DNA of 5,022 nt from Sphingomonadales bacterium (GTDB lineage Bacteria; Pseudomonadota; Alphaproteobacteria; Sphingomonadales; Emcibacteraceae). Below, one piece after another: positions 1 through 5,022 of the stretch (the stretch's first letter is position 1; each line of letters begins with the position of its first letter). Position numbers and translations under genes: made by a program. Under the pieces are notes generated by a model. It was given only the letters and a program-made list of their open reading frames with translations. It ran no database searches and was not told the origin of the DNA. The DNA is taken from positions 1-5,022 of the forward strand of contig DRKK01000115.1 in NCBI GenBank assembly GCA_011051815.1, written 5' to 3'.

Positions 1-868
1 ACAGGGCCGCCGCAAGTGTTTCGATCCCCACCGGGCCGCCGTTGTAATTTACCCCGATACAGGTCAGATATTTATGATCCATGGCATCAAGCCCGCGCCT
101 GTCCACCTCCAACAGGTTTAGTGCCATGTCGGCCATCTCCCGGCTGACGCCGCCGTCACCCCGGACCAGCGCATAGTCCGACACCCGGCGCAACAACCGT
201 CCGGCTATGCGCGGCGTGCCCCGCGCCCGGCGGGCAATCTCCCGCGCACCGTCACTGGTCATCTCAACTTTCAACACCCTTGCCGCCCGGCGGACAATGG
301 TTTCAAGGTCTTCCGCAGAATAGAACTCCAGCCGGGTCGGAATGCCGAAACGGTCCCGAAGCGGGGTCGTCAGCAAACCGGAACGGGTCGTGGCCCCGAT
401 CAAGGTGAAAGGCGGCAGGTCAATGCGCACGGAACGGGCCGCCGGACCTTCGCCAATGATCAGGTCCAGATGATAATCCTCCATCGCAGGATAGAGGATT
501 TCCTCCACCGCCGGATTAAGCCGATGAATCTCATCAATGAACAGAATGTCATTTTCTTCCAGATTGGTCAGCAGAGCCGCCAGGTCCCCGGCCTTGGAAA
601 TCACCGGTCCCGCAGTGGCCCGAAAATTAACCCCAAGCTCCCGCGCCATAATCTGAGCCAAGGTGGTTTTGCCCAGCCCCGGCGGGCCATAAAACAGCAC
701 ATGATCAAGGGCCGTATTACGCATGCGGGCGGCTTCGATAAATATCTTCAGATTATCACAGATTTTCCGCTGGCCGATGAAATCATCCAACCGCTCGGGC
801 CGAATGGAGCTTTCCACCTCATCCCCCTCTGTCTGTCCCCGGCTGACCATACGATCATCATTGCTCAT
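1..868 (-). CDS. ruvB: RuvB, Holliday junction branch-migration ATPase (3' end cut off)
   Basis: RuvB is the AAA+ motor that forms hexameric rings and, with RuvA, drives branch migration of Holliday junctions. The window holds the first 289 residues; the family is usually about 340-350, so roughly the last 55 (end of the winged-helix DNA-binding domain) lie beyond the left edge. Visible motifs are Walker [10 protein letters not shown] (61-69), Walker B LFIDEIH (109-115), sensor 1 GATTRSG (158-164), PLRDRFG with the expected arginine finger R171 (169-175), and sensor 2 [13 protein letters not shown] (216-228). The visible part ends in the conserved [13 protein letters not shown]. The ATG at 868-866 overlaps the ruvA stop as ATGA. 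A strong Shine-Dalgarno AAGGAG at 882-877 with an 8-base spacer supports this start over the internal Met7. No broken motif is seen. Identification is secure. Confidence 0.97.
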   Translation of the reverse strand, partial: MSNDDRMVSRGQTEGDEVESSIRPERLDDFIGQRKICDNLKIFIEAARMRNTALDHVLFYGPPGLGKTTLAQIMARELGVNFRATAGPVISKAGDLAALLTNLEENDILFIDEIHRLNPAVEEILYPAMEDYHLDLIIGEGPAARSVRIDLPPFTLIGATTRSGLLTTPLRDRFGIPTRLEFYSAEDLETIVRRAARVLKVEMTSDGAREIARRARGTPRIAGRLLRRVSDYALVRGDGGVSREMADMALNLLEVDRRGLDAMDHKYLTCIGVNYNGGPVGIETLAAAL

Positions 869-1482
869 TGGCCAAGCTCCTTGAGACCAAGGCGAATCAG
901 GTCAGACACGGTTGCCTCCCCGTCAATGGACCGGGCCGCCGCCGATACGGCCATATAGGCCTCGGTCTGGCGGTAGCCCAGATTGACCAAGGCGGAAACC
1001 GCATCCTGTATCACCCGGCCATCTGCTGATGGCGCTGCGCCGCCGCCGGACGTATCCGGCGCGCTCGGGCTAATAGCAAATTGGGATACCTTGTCTTTCA
1101 ATTCGGTGATAAAGCGGGTCGCCAGTTTTGGTCCGACCCCCTTGGCCCGACCTACCACCGTTTTATCCTGCGCGGCAATGGAATTTGACAGCTCGTCAAT
1201 GGCCACCACGGACAGGATGGCCAGCGCCACCTTGGCCCCCACTCCCTGTACGGTCTGCACCAGATTGAACCAGTCTTTTTCCAGTGCGCTGGCAAAACCA
1301 TACAGATGGATATGATCCTCGCGGACATGGGTTTCAATCATCAGCATTACCGCCTCACCCACCGCTGGCAAATTGCCCAGCGTGCGTCCGGAACAGAAAA
1401 CCAGATAACCAACCCCATTCACATCAATGATGCAGTAATCCTCGCCTATTGTATCCACAAGACCCTTGAGCTTGGCAATCAT
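865..1482 (-). CDS. ruvA: RuvA, Holliday junction DNA-binding subunit
   Basis: RuvA binds four-way DNA junctions as a tetramer and loads RuvB rings. The 205-residue product matches the usual family length of about 190-205. An N-terminal OB-fold (about 1-63) starts MIAKLKG and ends HLYGF. Two helix-hairpin-helix motifs follow: [13 protein letters not shown] (78-90) and [18 protein letters not shown] (114-131). A Ser/Gly/Ala/Pro-rich flexible linker (about 137-155) leads to the C-terminal domain III (about 156-205), the RuvB-contacting module, with the typical ALVNLGY. The ATG at 1482-1480 overlaps the ruvC stop by one base (TGATG), and the stop overlaps the ruvB start (ATGA), so all three ruv genes look translationally coupled. 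GGGGA upstream, inside the ruvC end, is a plausible ribosome binding site. Confidence 0.97.
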   Translation of the reverse strand: MIAKLKGLVDTIGEDYCIIDVNGVGYLVFCSGRTLGNLPAVGEAVMLMIETHVREDHIHLYGFASALEKDWFNLVQTVQGVGAKVALAILSVVAIDELSNSIAAQDKTVVGRAKGVGPKLATRFITELKDKVSQFAISPSAPDTSGGGAAPSADGRVIQDAVSALVNLGYRQTEAYMAVSAAARSIDGEATVSDLIRLGLKELGQ

Positions 1483-2072
1483 CAGCGATGTCCCCGGAAT
1501 AAAACCTGCGCGCCGCCACGGTGCCCCGCTGTGCGGTCCTGTGTCATGGTCTTGTGCAAGCTGCTGTGGGTACCGCCGCTATGGGCGTGGCAGATGGCCA
1601 CCGCCAGCGCGTCCCCGGCATCCTCGCCGTTAATGACCGCCTGAGGAAGGAGAATTTTCAGCATGGCCGCCACCTGTGCCTTGCCCGCATGACCAGAGCC
1701 AACGACAGTTTTCTTGATATGGTTCGGCGAATATTCGGCCACCGCAATCCCCGCCAAAGACGGCACCAGAAGAGCTATCCCCCGCGCCTGTCCCAATTTC
1801 AGGGTCGACATGGGGTTTTTGTTGACGAAAGTTTCCTCTACCGCTGCCGCCTGAGGTTCCCAATCGATAACCACCTGTTGCAAGCCATCAAAAAGCTGAA
1901 CCAGACGCTCGGCCAGACTATAGCTGTCATCGGAATGGACAATGCCGTTGGCTACATGGATCAGGCGGGAGCCCTCCACATCAATGATACCCCAACCGGT
2001 TTTACGAAGCCCCGGATCAAAACCAATCACCCTTTGTCTTTTGGACGTAATATGGGGCTTCCTTTCGGTCAC
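1482..2072 (-). CDS. ruvC: RuvC, Holliday junction resolvase (crossover endonuclease)
   Basis: RuvC is the dimeric, Mg2+-dependent endonuclease that cuts symmetric strands of a Holliday junction. The 196-residue product has the RNase H-like fold signature. The four expected acidic catalytic residues are present: D19 in IGFDPGL, E79 in AVEETFV, and D151 and D154 in [15 protein letters not shown]121 and the [12 protein letters not shown] stretch (123-134) fit the conserved DNA-contacting region. It is somewhat longer than the 173 residues of E. coli RuvC, with about 12 extra residues before the first strand and about 10 more after the last catalytic Asp; the tail is rich in His, Gly and Arg. 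The start is GTG (2072-2070), overlapping the yebC stop as GTGA, with GGAG about 11 bases upstream. No closer in-frame ATG precedes the catalytic core. The stop shares one base with the ruvA start. Confidence 0.96.
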   Translation of the reverse strand: MTERKPHITSKRQRVIGFDPGLRKTGWGIIDVEGSRLIHVANGIVHSDDSYSLAERLVQLFDGLQQVVIDWEPQAAAVEETFVNKNPMSTLKLGQARGIALLVPSLAGIAVAEYSPNHIKKTVVGSGHAGKAQVAAMLKILLPQAVINGEDAGDALAVAICHAHSGGTHSSLHKTMTQDRTAGHRGGAQVLFRGHR

Positions 2073-2818
2073 GCGCTGAGCTGCTCCATAATCTCATCGG
2101 AAATTTCATAATTGCCGTAAATATTCTGCACATCGTCAAGATCGTCCAGAACATCAATCATTTTCAGGAGCTTGCGCGCCGCTTCCAGATCAACGGCAAT
2201 GGTATTTTGCGGTTTCCAGATCAGCTTTGCTGACTTTGGCTCCGCGCCCACGGCCTCGGTCAGGGCGGCGGTCACGGTCTGCAAATCTTCTCTGGCGCAA
2301 TATATCTCATGGGTTTCATCGTCAGAGACCACATCTTCAGCCCCGGCCTCTAACGCGATTTCGAACATATCATCGGCGGATTTAACGCCAGCCTCAAAAA
2401 TAATCTCGCCCACATGATCAAACTGAAAAGCCACACTGCCGGTTTCGCCGAGATTGCCGCCGTTCTTGGCAAAACCGGTACGAATATCGGACGCGGCGCG
2501 GTTGCGGTTATCGGTCAGACTTTCCACGATTAATGCCGTGCCACCCGGCCCGTAGCCCTCATAACGGATTTCATCATAATTTTCCGCGTCCCCGCCGATG
2601 GACTTGTTAATGGCCCGCTGAATATTATCCTTGGGCATGGATTGGCCGCGTGCGGTCTGCACCGCCAGGCGCAGGCGCGGATTGCTGTCCATATCCGGCC
2701 CGCCCATTTTGGCGGCAACGGTAATTTCCTTGGATAATTTACTGAATAAAGAGGACCGCTTTTTATCCTGCGCGCCCTTGCGGTACATAATATTTTTGAA
2801 TTTAGAATGGCCTGCCAT
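2069..2818 (-). CDS. yebC: YebC/PmpR/TACO1-family protein (probable translation factor)
   Basis: The 249-residue product is a full-length YebC-family protein (usual length about 240-250). The family was long annotated as a transcriptional regulator. More recent work on homologues, including mitochondrial TACO1, links it to ribosomes and to relief of stalling on proline-rich stretches; that is family knowledge, not visible here. Family landmarks are [18 protein letters not shown] (1-18), MPKDNI (61-66), YEGYGPGG (86-93), DNRNR (103-107), [16 protein letters not shown] (118-133) and the acidic [16 protein letters not shown] near the C-terminus (224-239). Phe7 replaces the Trp common in gammaproteobacteria, which I regard as usual for alphaproteobacteria. 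The ATG at 2818 is preceded by GGGAAAAG (2830-2823). It is the first gene of the yebC-ruvCAB series and its stop overlaps the ruvC GTG start. Its leader holds a hairpin (see 2832-2853). Confidence 0.96.
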   Translation of the reverse strand: MAGHSKFKNIMYRKGAQDKKRSSLFSKLSKEITVAAKMGGPDMDSNPRLRLAVQTARGQSMPKDNIQRAINKSIGGDAENYDEIRYEGYGPGGTALIVESLTDNRNRAASDIRTGFAKNGGNLGETGSVAFQFDHVGEIIFEAGVKSADDMFEIALEAGAEDVVSDDETHEIYCAREDLQTVTAALTEAVGAEPKSAKLIWKPQNTIAVDLEAARKLLKMIDVLDDLDDVQNIYGNYEISDEIMEQLSA

Positions 2819-2831
2819 ATGTCTTTTCCCG

Positions 2832-2853
2832 AAAGGCCCCGAACAGGACCTTT
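2832..2853 (-). promoter_or_regulatory. Hairpin in the yebC 5' leader
   Basis: Read as minus-strand RNA, AAAGGUCC pairs with GGGCCUUU around the loop UGUUCG, giving an 8-bp stem with one U-G wobble. On the plus strand the wobble becomes a C/A mismatch, so the structure is more stable in the yebC sense. It ends 13 bases before the yebC ATG, immediately upstream of the GGGAAAAG ribosome binding region. It could affect mRNA stability or initiation. Only three U residues follow, so it is not a convincing terminator. Confidence 0.4.
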
Positions 2854-2865
2854 TACTTAGTAAAA
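2851..2865. repeat. Inverted repeat TTTTACT-T-AGTAAAA
   Basis: A perfect dyad with 7-base arms and a one-base centre lies in the yebC leader, about 33 bases upstream of the yebC start and downstream of the candidate yebC -10. Its core TTACTTAGTAA recurs, with one extra T, at 3079-3090 in the divergent promoter, and the two sites share the 10-mer TTAGTAAAAT (2857-2866 and 3084-3093). It could be an operator half of a shared regulator. No binding protein can be named. Confidence 0.4.
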
Positions 2866-2883
2866 TAAAGGTTCAGAACTTTG

Positions 2884-2912
2884 ATAATACACTGATCACG
2901 ATTTGTGAACAG
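2884..2912 (-). promoter_or_regulatory. Weak candidate promoter for yebC-ruvCAB
   Basis: On the minus strand TATTAT (2889-2884) matches the sigma-70 -10 consensus at five of six positions, with the expected transcript start near 2877 and a leader of about 60 bases. The -35 side is poor: TGTTCA (2911-2906) or CTGTTC (2912-2907), at 16-17 base spacing, matches at most three positions. A promoter for this operon must lie somewhere in the spacer, since the shared terminator at 3787-3815 and the divergent gene separate it from the upstream phosphoesterase. This exact site is a guess. Confidence 0.3.
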
Positions 2913-2982
2913 CCAATTGATTTTTTTCAAAAAAAACCGACTGAATCACAGTTGAGTCAAACTGTTTCAAAATGGGATAAGT

Positions 2983-2999
2983 TGTAAAGATTCTTTACA
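2983..2999. repeat. 17-bp dyad TGTAAAG-ATT-CTTTACA
   Basis: Perfect 7-base arms surround a 3-base centre, giving the pattern TGT-N11-ACA typical in size of a homodimeric repressor or activator site. It lies about 75 bases upstream of the candidate -35 of the PEP-CTERM gene and about 95 bases upstream of the candidate yebC -10, so it could serve either direction. In a region this AT-rich some dyads occur by chance. The regulator is unknown. Confidence 0.4.
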
Positions 3000-3073
3000 T
3001 ATCTTGACTTTATCTCATCCGTTCATTTCGTAACTATCTAGTATATAACAGTCTTTATTACTTGGCCCCTCTT

Positions 3074-3103
3074 TTGCATTACTTTAGTAAAATTGAATAT
3101 AAT
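3074..3103 (+). promoter_or_regulatory. Candidate sigma-70 promoter of the PEP-CTERM gene
   Basis: A perfect -10 hexamer TATAAT at 3098-3103 is preceded, at an 18-base spacing, by the partial -35 TTGCAT (3074-3079), which keeps TTG. The predicted transcript start near 3110 would give a leader of only about 15 bases, containing just the Shine-Dalgarno sequence. The dyad TTACT-TT-AGTAA (3079-3090) sits inside the spacer, a classic position for a repressor that blocks RNA polymerase. The weak -35 with a perfect -10 would fit a regulated promoter. Confidence 0.5.
3079..3090. repeat. Dyad TTACT-TT-AGTAA within the PEP-CTERM promoter spacer
   Basis: Five-base arms around TT form an inverted repeat lying between the candidate -35 and -10 elements. 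It nearly repeats the dyad at 2851-2865 on the yebC side, and the two share TTAGTAAAAT. Its placement in a promoter spacer makes an operator role plausible. The short AT-rich arms mean chance is not excluded. Confidence 0.35.
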
Positions 3104-3112
3104 ACTCTTTAT

Positions 3113-3117
3113 GGAGA
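3113..3117 (+). promoter_or_regulatory. Ribosome binding site that sets the PEP-CTERM start
   Basis: GGAGA lies seven bases before the ATG at 3125. This fixes the start there rather than at the in-frame TTG at 3062, which would add 21 residues before the signal peptide and would lie upstream of the TATAAT at 3098-3103. Confidence 0.75.
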
Positions 3118-3124
3118 CGATTTC

Positions 3125-3766
3125 ATGTTTAACAGAATTTTTACGGGCTTTGCTGTGCTTATGGCCATTGCCTTCTCTACTGGTGCAAATGCCACGGTGA
3201 TCAACGCAACCCTGACCGTTGACAATCATTTTGGGTTATTTGTCGGCGATAACAGCGCAACCAATCTTACATTTATCGGGCGTGATAGCGCGGAATGGAC
3301 AACAACCGACAGCTTTTCTTTTAATGCCAACAATGGCGACAGGTTATTCGTCTATGCATGGGACTATGGGAGCTCACAAAGCTTTATTGGTCAATTCTCT
3401 GGATGGAATGGAACATTACTGACCAATCAACAGGACTGGCAGTGGACATTACTGGGCACAAGCCAAAGCACACCGGGTAGCACCGGAAGCCCGCCCTCAT
3501 CGGTAAACCTTCAATCCCTGCTTTCCGGCGCACAATGGAATAATGTTTTATGGTCCGCCCCCAATGGATCAGGTCCGTGGGGGACTTTTGGAAATATTGC
3601 CAGCAATGCCGACTATATTTGGGGGGATGACAAAAATTCATCTTCTGCTGTAGTAGTATTTCGGTCCACTCAACTGCAGGCCAATGACGTTCCAGAACCC
3701 GCGCCGCTGGCTCTTCTATTTGTGGGTCTTTTCGGGCTAGGGCTTGCTCGAAAATATCGCAAGTAA
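3125..3766 (+). CDS. Secreted PEP-CTERM sorting domain protein, function unknown
   Basis: The 213-residue product has an export and sorting layout. A signal peptide (1-23) has R4, a hydrophobic core FAVLMAIAF and a likely cleavage after ANA. The C-terminus has the tripartite PEP-CTERM signal: VPEP at 189-192, a hydrophobic helix (about 193-207) and the basic end ARKYRK. Such tails are recognised by an exosortase in the inner membrane, and cargo is typically linked to exopolysaccharide or biofilm matrix. The body (24-188) has no cysteine and nine tryptophans, is rich in Asn, Ser, Thr and Gly, and probably forms beta strands. Its first half (DNHFGLFVGD, LTFIGRD, GDRLFVYAWD, SFIGQFSGW) reminds me of other PEP-CTERM proteins, but I cannot name a domain. 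A Ser/Pro/Gly-rich linker lies near 136-147. It is a lone plus-strand gene between minus-strand housekeeping blocks, with lower GC than they have. No exosortase is in the window. Confidence 0.88.
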   Translation: MFNRIFTGFAVLMAIAFSTGANATVINATLTVDNHFGLFVGDNSATNLTFIGRDSAEWTTTDSFSFNANNGDRLFVYAWDYGSSQSFIGQFSGWNGTLLTNQQDWQWTLLGTSQSTPGSTGSPPSSVNLQSLLSGAQWNNVLWSAPNGSGPWGTFGNIASNADYIWGDDKNSSSAVVVFRSTQLQANDVPEPAPLALLFVGLFGLGLARKYRK

Positions 3767-3786
3767 AAAATAGAAAACTATTTTTT
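3765..3786. repeat. AT hairpin AAAAAATAG-AAAA-CTATTTTTT at the PEP-CTERM stop codon
   Basis: A perfect 9-bp inverted repeat with an AAAA loop begins within the TAA stop (3764-3766) and abuts the GC-rich terminator that follows. All but one pair are A-T, so it is weak alone. With its run of T it may assist termination in the plus direction or protect the mRNA 3' end. Confidence 0.4.
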
Positions 3787-3815
3787 AAAAGGCGGCCTGT
3801 TGGCCGCTTTTTTTT
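3787..3815. terminator. Bidirectional intrinsic terminator between convergent genes
   Basis: GCGGCC (3792-3797) pairs with GGCCGC (3802-3807) around the loop TGTT. The stem extends through a G-T wobble (3791/3808) and four A-T pairs (3787-3790 with 3809-3812). A run of eight T (3808-3815) follows on the plus strand, a textbook terminator for the PEP-CTERM gene. On the minus strand the stem is followed by TTTT and lies just after the phosphoesterase stop at 3825, so it should also end that transcript. Confidence 0.85.
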
Positions 3816-3824
3816 GCTTTACTA

Positions 3825-4643
3825 TTATGACACGCCCGGCATATGACCATGTAACCTTGCCCCCATACGCACAGGTTCAATGCGTTTGGCAAGGCCGGTC
3901 TGATCGTCTGTTTCCACAAAGACACCGCACAGGGTCGCCTCGCCCAAGGCCGGGGTGAAGCGGCCCGTGGAAATCTTGCGGGTGAAGCGTTGCAAAGGCT
4001 CGGCCTTATCCATGCCGATGACGCTGTTATAATCGCCGCACATGCCGGCGTCAGTCTGATAAGCTGTCCCCCCGTCCAGAATTTGCGCATCTGCGGTCGG
4101 TATATGGCTGTGAGTGCCCACCACAAAGGAGGCTCGGCCATCGCAAAAATGTCCCATAGCCATCTTCTCCGAGGTGGCCTCCGCATGAATATCCACCAGA
4201 ATGAATTTGGCCCCGCTGCCCAGCGCGTATTTCTTTAATTCCCGGTCCACTGCCCCAAAGGGGTCATCCAGCGCATTCATGAATATCTGCCCCATGACAT
4301 TAATGACCAGCAATTTGCGGCCCCTGGCGTCCTCTACCAAGACACTGCCCCGTCCCGGTGTGCCAGCAGGGAAATTTATCGGCCGGATCAGGCGTGGTTC
4401 GCCCGCAATATGGGTTTTGGTTTCCCTTTGATCCCAGACATGGTTGCCCGTGCTGATCACATCCACCCCCACGTTAAAAAACGCTGTGCAGATTTTGGAC
4501 GTAATGCCAAAACCGGCGGCGGCATTTTCGCCGTTGATCACCACAAAATCAAGTTTCAATTCTTTGCGCAACTCAGGAATTTTTTCCAAGGCCAAGGCCC
4601 GTCCAGTCCGGCCCACAATATCGCCTAAATATAATAATCTCAC
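3825..4643 (-). CDS. YmdB-like metallophosphoesterase (TIGR00282 family)
   Basis: The 272-residue product is a full-length member of the family typified by Bacillus subtilis YmdB, a cyclic-nucleotide (2',3'-cAMP) phosphodiesterase affecting biofilm and developmental gene expression. It is not the unrelated E. coli YmdB macrodomain protein. Metal-binding and catalytic motifs are intact: GDIVGR with D8, INGENAAAGFG with E39 and N40, STGNHVWDQ with N67 and H68, VDIHAEATSEK with H153, and GTHSHIPTAD with H178 and H180. E39 corresponds to the residue whose loss inactivates the Bacillus protein, as I recall. No signal peptide is seen, so it is cytoplasmic. The GTG start (4643-4641) overlaps the cyclo-ligase stop as GTGA, with AAGGAA about ten bases upstream, suggesting translational coupling. 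The substrate in this organism is not known. Confidence 0.93.
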   Translation of the reverse strand: MRLLYLGDIVGRTGRALALEKIPELRKELKLDFVVINGENAAAGFGITSKICTAFFNVGVDVISTGNHVWDQRETKTHIAGEPRLIRPINFPAGTPGRGSVLVEDARGRKLLVINVMGQIFMNALDDPFGAVDRELKKYALGSGAKFILVDIHAEATSEKMAMGHFCDGRASFVVGTHSHIPTADAQILDGGTAYQTDAGMCGDYNSVIGMDKAEPLQRFTRKISTGRFTPALGEATLCGVFVETDDQTGLAKRIEPVRMGARLHGHMPGVS

Positions 4644-5022
4644 GGCCTGTAAATTCCTTGTTCTGTCACAATGATATCCAATGGCTGGTCATATTTCGCC
4701 GTGGGCAACTTAGCGCGTTTCTGCCCCTCATAGGCCACGCCGATGGCGGTAAAGGGGTGTCCCTTGTCCCGGTAAGCTTGTAATGTGCGGTCATAATAGC
4801 CGCCGCCGTAACCCAGCCGCATCCCCCGCTCGTCAAAGGCCAGCAAAGGCACCAGCATTATATCCGGCATCACATAGAGCAGATCAGACTTTGGCTCCTG
4901 CGTGCCGTATGGGCCGTCTTTCAAATCCTCAACCAGATCCCACTCCCGAAAGGCCAGATGGCGGTTTTTGCCATTCATAACCGGCAGAGCACAGCGGCAT
5001 TGAAAGGCGCTCAGGGCTTTCA
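4640..5022 (-). CDS. 5-formyltetrahydrofolate cyclo-ligase (5' end cut off)
   Basis: This enzyme (5,10-methenyltetrahydrofolate synthetase; YgfA/Fau in E. coli) uses ATP to convert 5-formyltetrahydrofolate to 5,10-methenyltetrahydrofolate in one-carbon metabolism. The window holds the last 126 residues; the family is about 190-200, so about 60-70 N-terminal residues lie past the right edge. The reading frame stays open to the edge, so the Met at 4978 is internal: it aligns with the conserved ALPV segment, not with an N-terminus. Signature motifs are GPYGTQEP (substrate pocket region) and MLVPLLAFDERG followed by RLGYGGGYYDRTL (nucleotide and Mg2+ site). The end VTEQGIYRP and stop TGA overlap the GTG start of the phosphoesterase gene. 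In many proteobacteria 6S RNA lies just upstream of this gene; that would be outside the window. Confidence 0.94.
   Translation of the reverse strand, partial: KALSAFQCRCALPVMNGKNRHLAFREWDLVEDLKDGPYGTQEPKSDLLYVMPDIMLVPLLAFDERGMRLGYGGGYYDRTLQAYRDKGHPFTAIGVAYEGQKRAKLPTAKYDQPLDIIVTEQGIYRP

Larger units (their letters stand above)
2819..3124. other. AT-rich divergent intergenic region between yebC and the PEP-CTERM gene
   Basis: This 306-base stretch has no credible gene. It separates the starts of two divergent genes and is markedly AT-rich (line 2941-3000 has only 19 G+C in 60 by hand count). It contains a candidate promoter for each direction, a leader hairpin for yebC, a T7-C-A8 tract at 2921-2936, and four inverted repeats: 2851-2865, 2948-2965, 2983-2999 and 3079-3090. 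This density of dyads suggests a regulated control region. Frames reading through it are short or are extensions of yebC antisense frames. I see no tRNA or recognisable riboswitch. Confidence 0.8.

Noticed and set aside
470..958. 162-codon plus-strand open frame over ruvB and ruvA
   Set aside because: It is antisense to the RuvB AAA+ motifs, has no recognisable product, and spans the ruvA/ruvB junction.
1521..2111. 196-codon plus-strand open frame over ruvC and the end of yebC
   Set aside because: It is antisense to ruvC with intact catalytic motifs. The product is rich in Arg, His and Pro, as is typical of a shadow frame in GC-rich DNA.
2631..2987. 118-codon plus-strand frame running from yebC antisense into the spacer
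   Set aside because: Half is antisense to the conserved YebC N-terminus and the rest is AT-rich spacer; no coding signature.
2983..2999. PpsR/CrtJ binding site
   Set aside because: The spacing is TGT-N11-ACA rather than N12, and no photosynthesis gene is visible.
3004..3036. TTGACT as a -35 element for the PEP-CTERM gene
   Set aside because: No -10 lies at 16-18 bases; the nearest TAACTA is 21 bases away. The TATAAT at 3098-3103 is better placed.
3062..3124. Upstream extension of the PEP-CTERM protein to a TTG start at 3062
   Set aside because: It would add 21 residues before a clear signal peptide and would need translation across the TATAAT at 3098-3103. GGAGA at 3113-3117 fits the ATG at 3125.
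3111..3200. 29-codon out-of-frame ORF starting at the ATG at 3111, overlapping the PEP-CTERM start
   Set aside because: It has no ribosome binding site of its own, its start overlaps the Shine-Dalgarno of the real gene, and the product resembles nothing known.
3038..3229. 63-codon minus-strand frame across the PEP-CTERM promoter and 5' end
   Set aside because: It covers the promoter, start and signal peptide of the plus-strand gene, shows no good ribosome binding site, and gives an unconvincing basic product.
4640..4978. Complete 112-residue cyclo-ligase starting at the ATG at 4978
   Set aside because: The frame stays open to the right edge with conserved family residues (CALPV) upstream, so this Met is internal and the gene is simply cut by the window.

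Overview
The window looks like chromosomal DNA of an alphaproteobacterium. YebC has the N-terminus '[15 protein letters not shown]' that I associate with that class. The gene order 5-formyltetrahydrofolate cyclo-ligase, TIGR00282 phosphoesterase, yebC, ruvC, ruvA, ruvB is also, from memory, a familiar alphaproteobacterial arrangement. I cannot name the genus. The housekeeping genes are GC-rich (36/60 and 42/60 in two hand-counted lines).

Layout, right to left, because all housekeeping genes are on the minus strand. The right edge cuts the 5' end of a 5-formyltetrahydrofolate cyclo-ligase gene (4640-5022). Its stop overlaps the GTG start of a YmdB/TIGR00282 metallophosphoesterase (3825-4643). 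A shared hairpin terminator (3787-3815) follows. A single plus-strand gene (3125-3766) encodes a secreted, exosortase-type PEP-CTERM protein. A 306-base AT-rich divergent spacer (2819-3124) carries candidate promoters and several dyads. A tightly overlapped minus-strand series then reads yebC (2069-2818), ruvC (1482-2072), ruvA (865-1482) and ruvB (1-868, cut at the left edge before its C-terminus).

RuvA, RuvB and RuvC form the Holliday-junction branch migration and resolution machine. YebC belongs to a family now linked to translation. The four genes overlap by 1 to 4 bases, which points to one operon with translational coupling. The cyclo-ligase and phosphoesterase are coupled in the same way.

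The accessory element is the PEP-CTERM gene. It sits on the opposite strand between the two housekeeping blocks, has lower GC (about 47% over three hand-counted lines), its own promoter-like sequence and its own terminator. It has a signal peptide, a tryptophan-rich, cysteine-free body and a Pro-Glu-Pro plus transmembrane plus basic C-terminal sorting tail. No exosortase, polysaccharide gene, mobile element, CRISPR array or RNA gene is visible. I see no clearly new multi-gene system. The points most worth a second look are the inserted PEP-CTERM gene and the repeated dyad motifs in its divergent control region.
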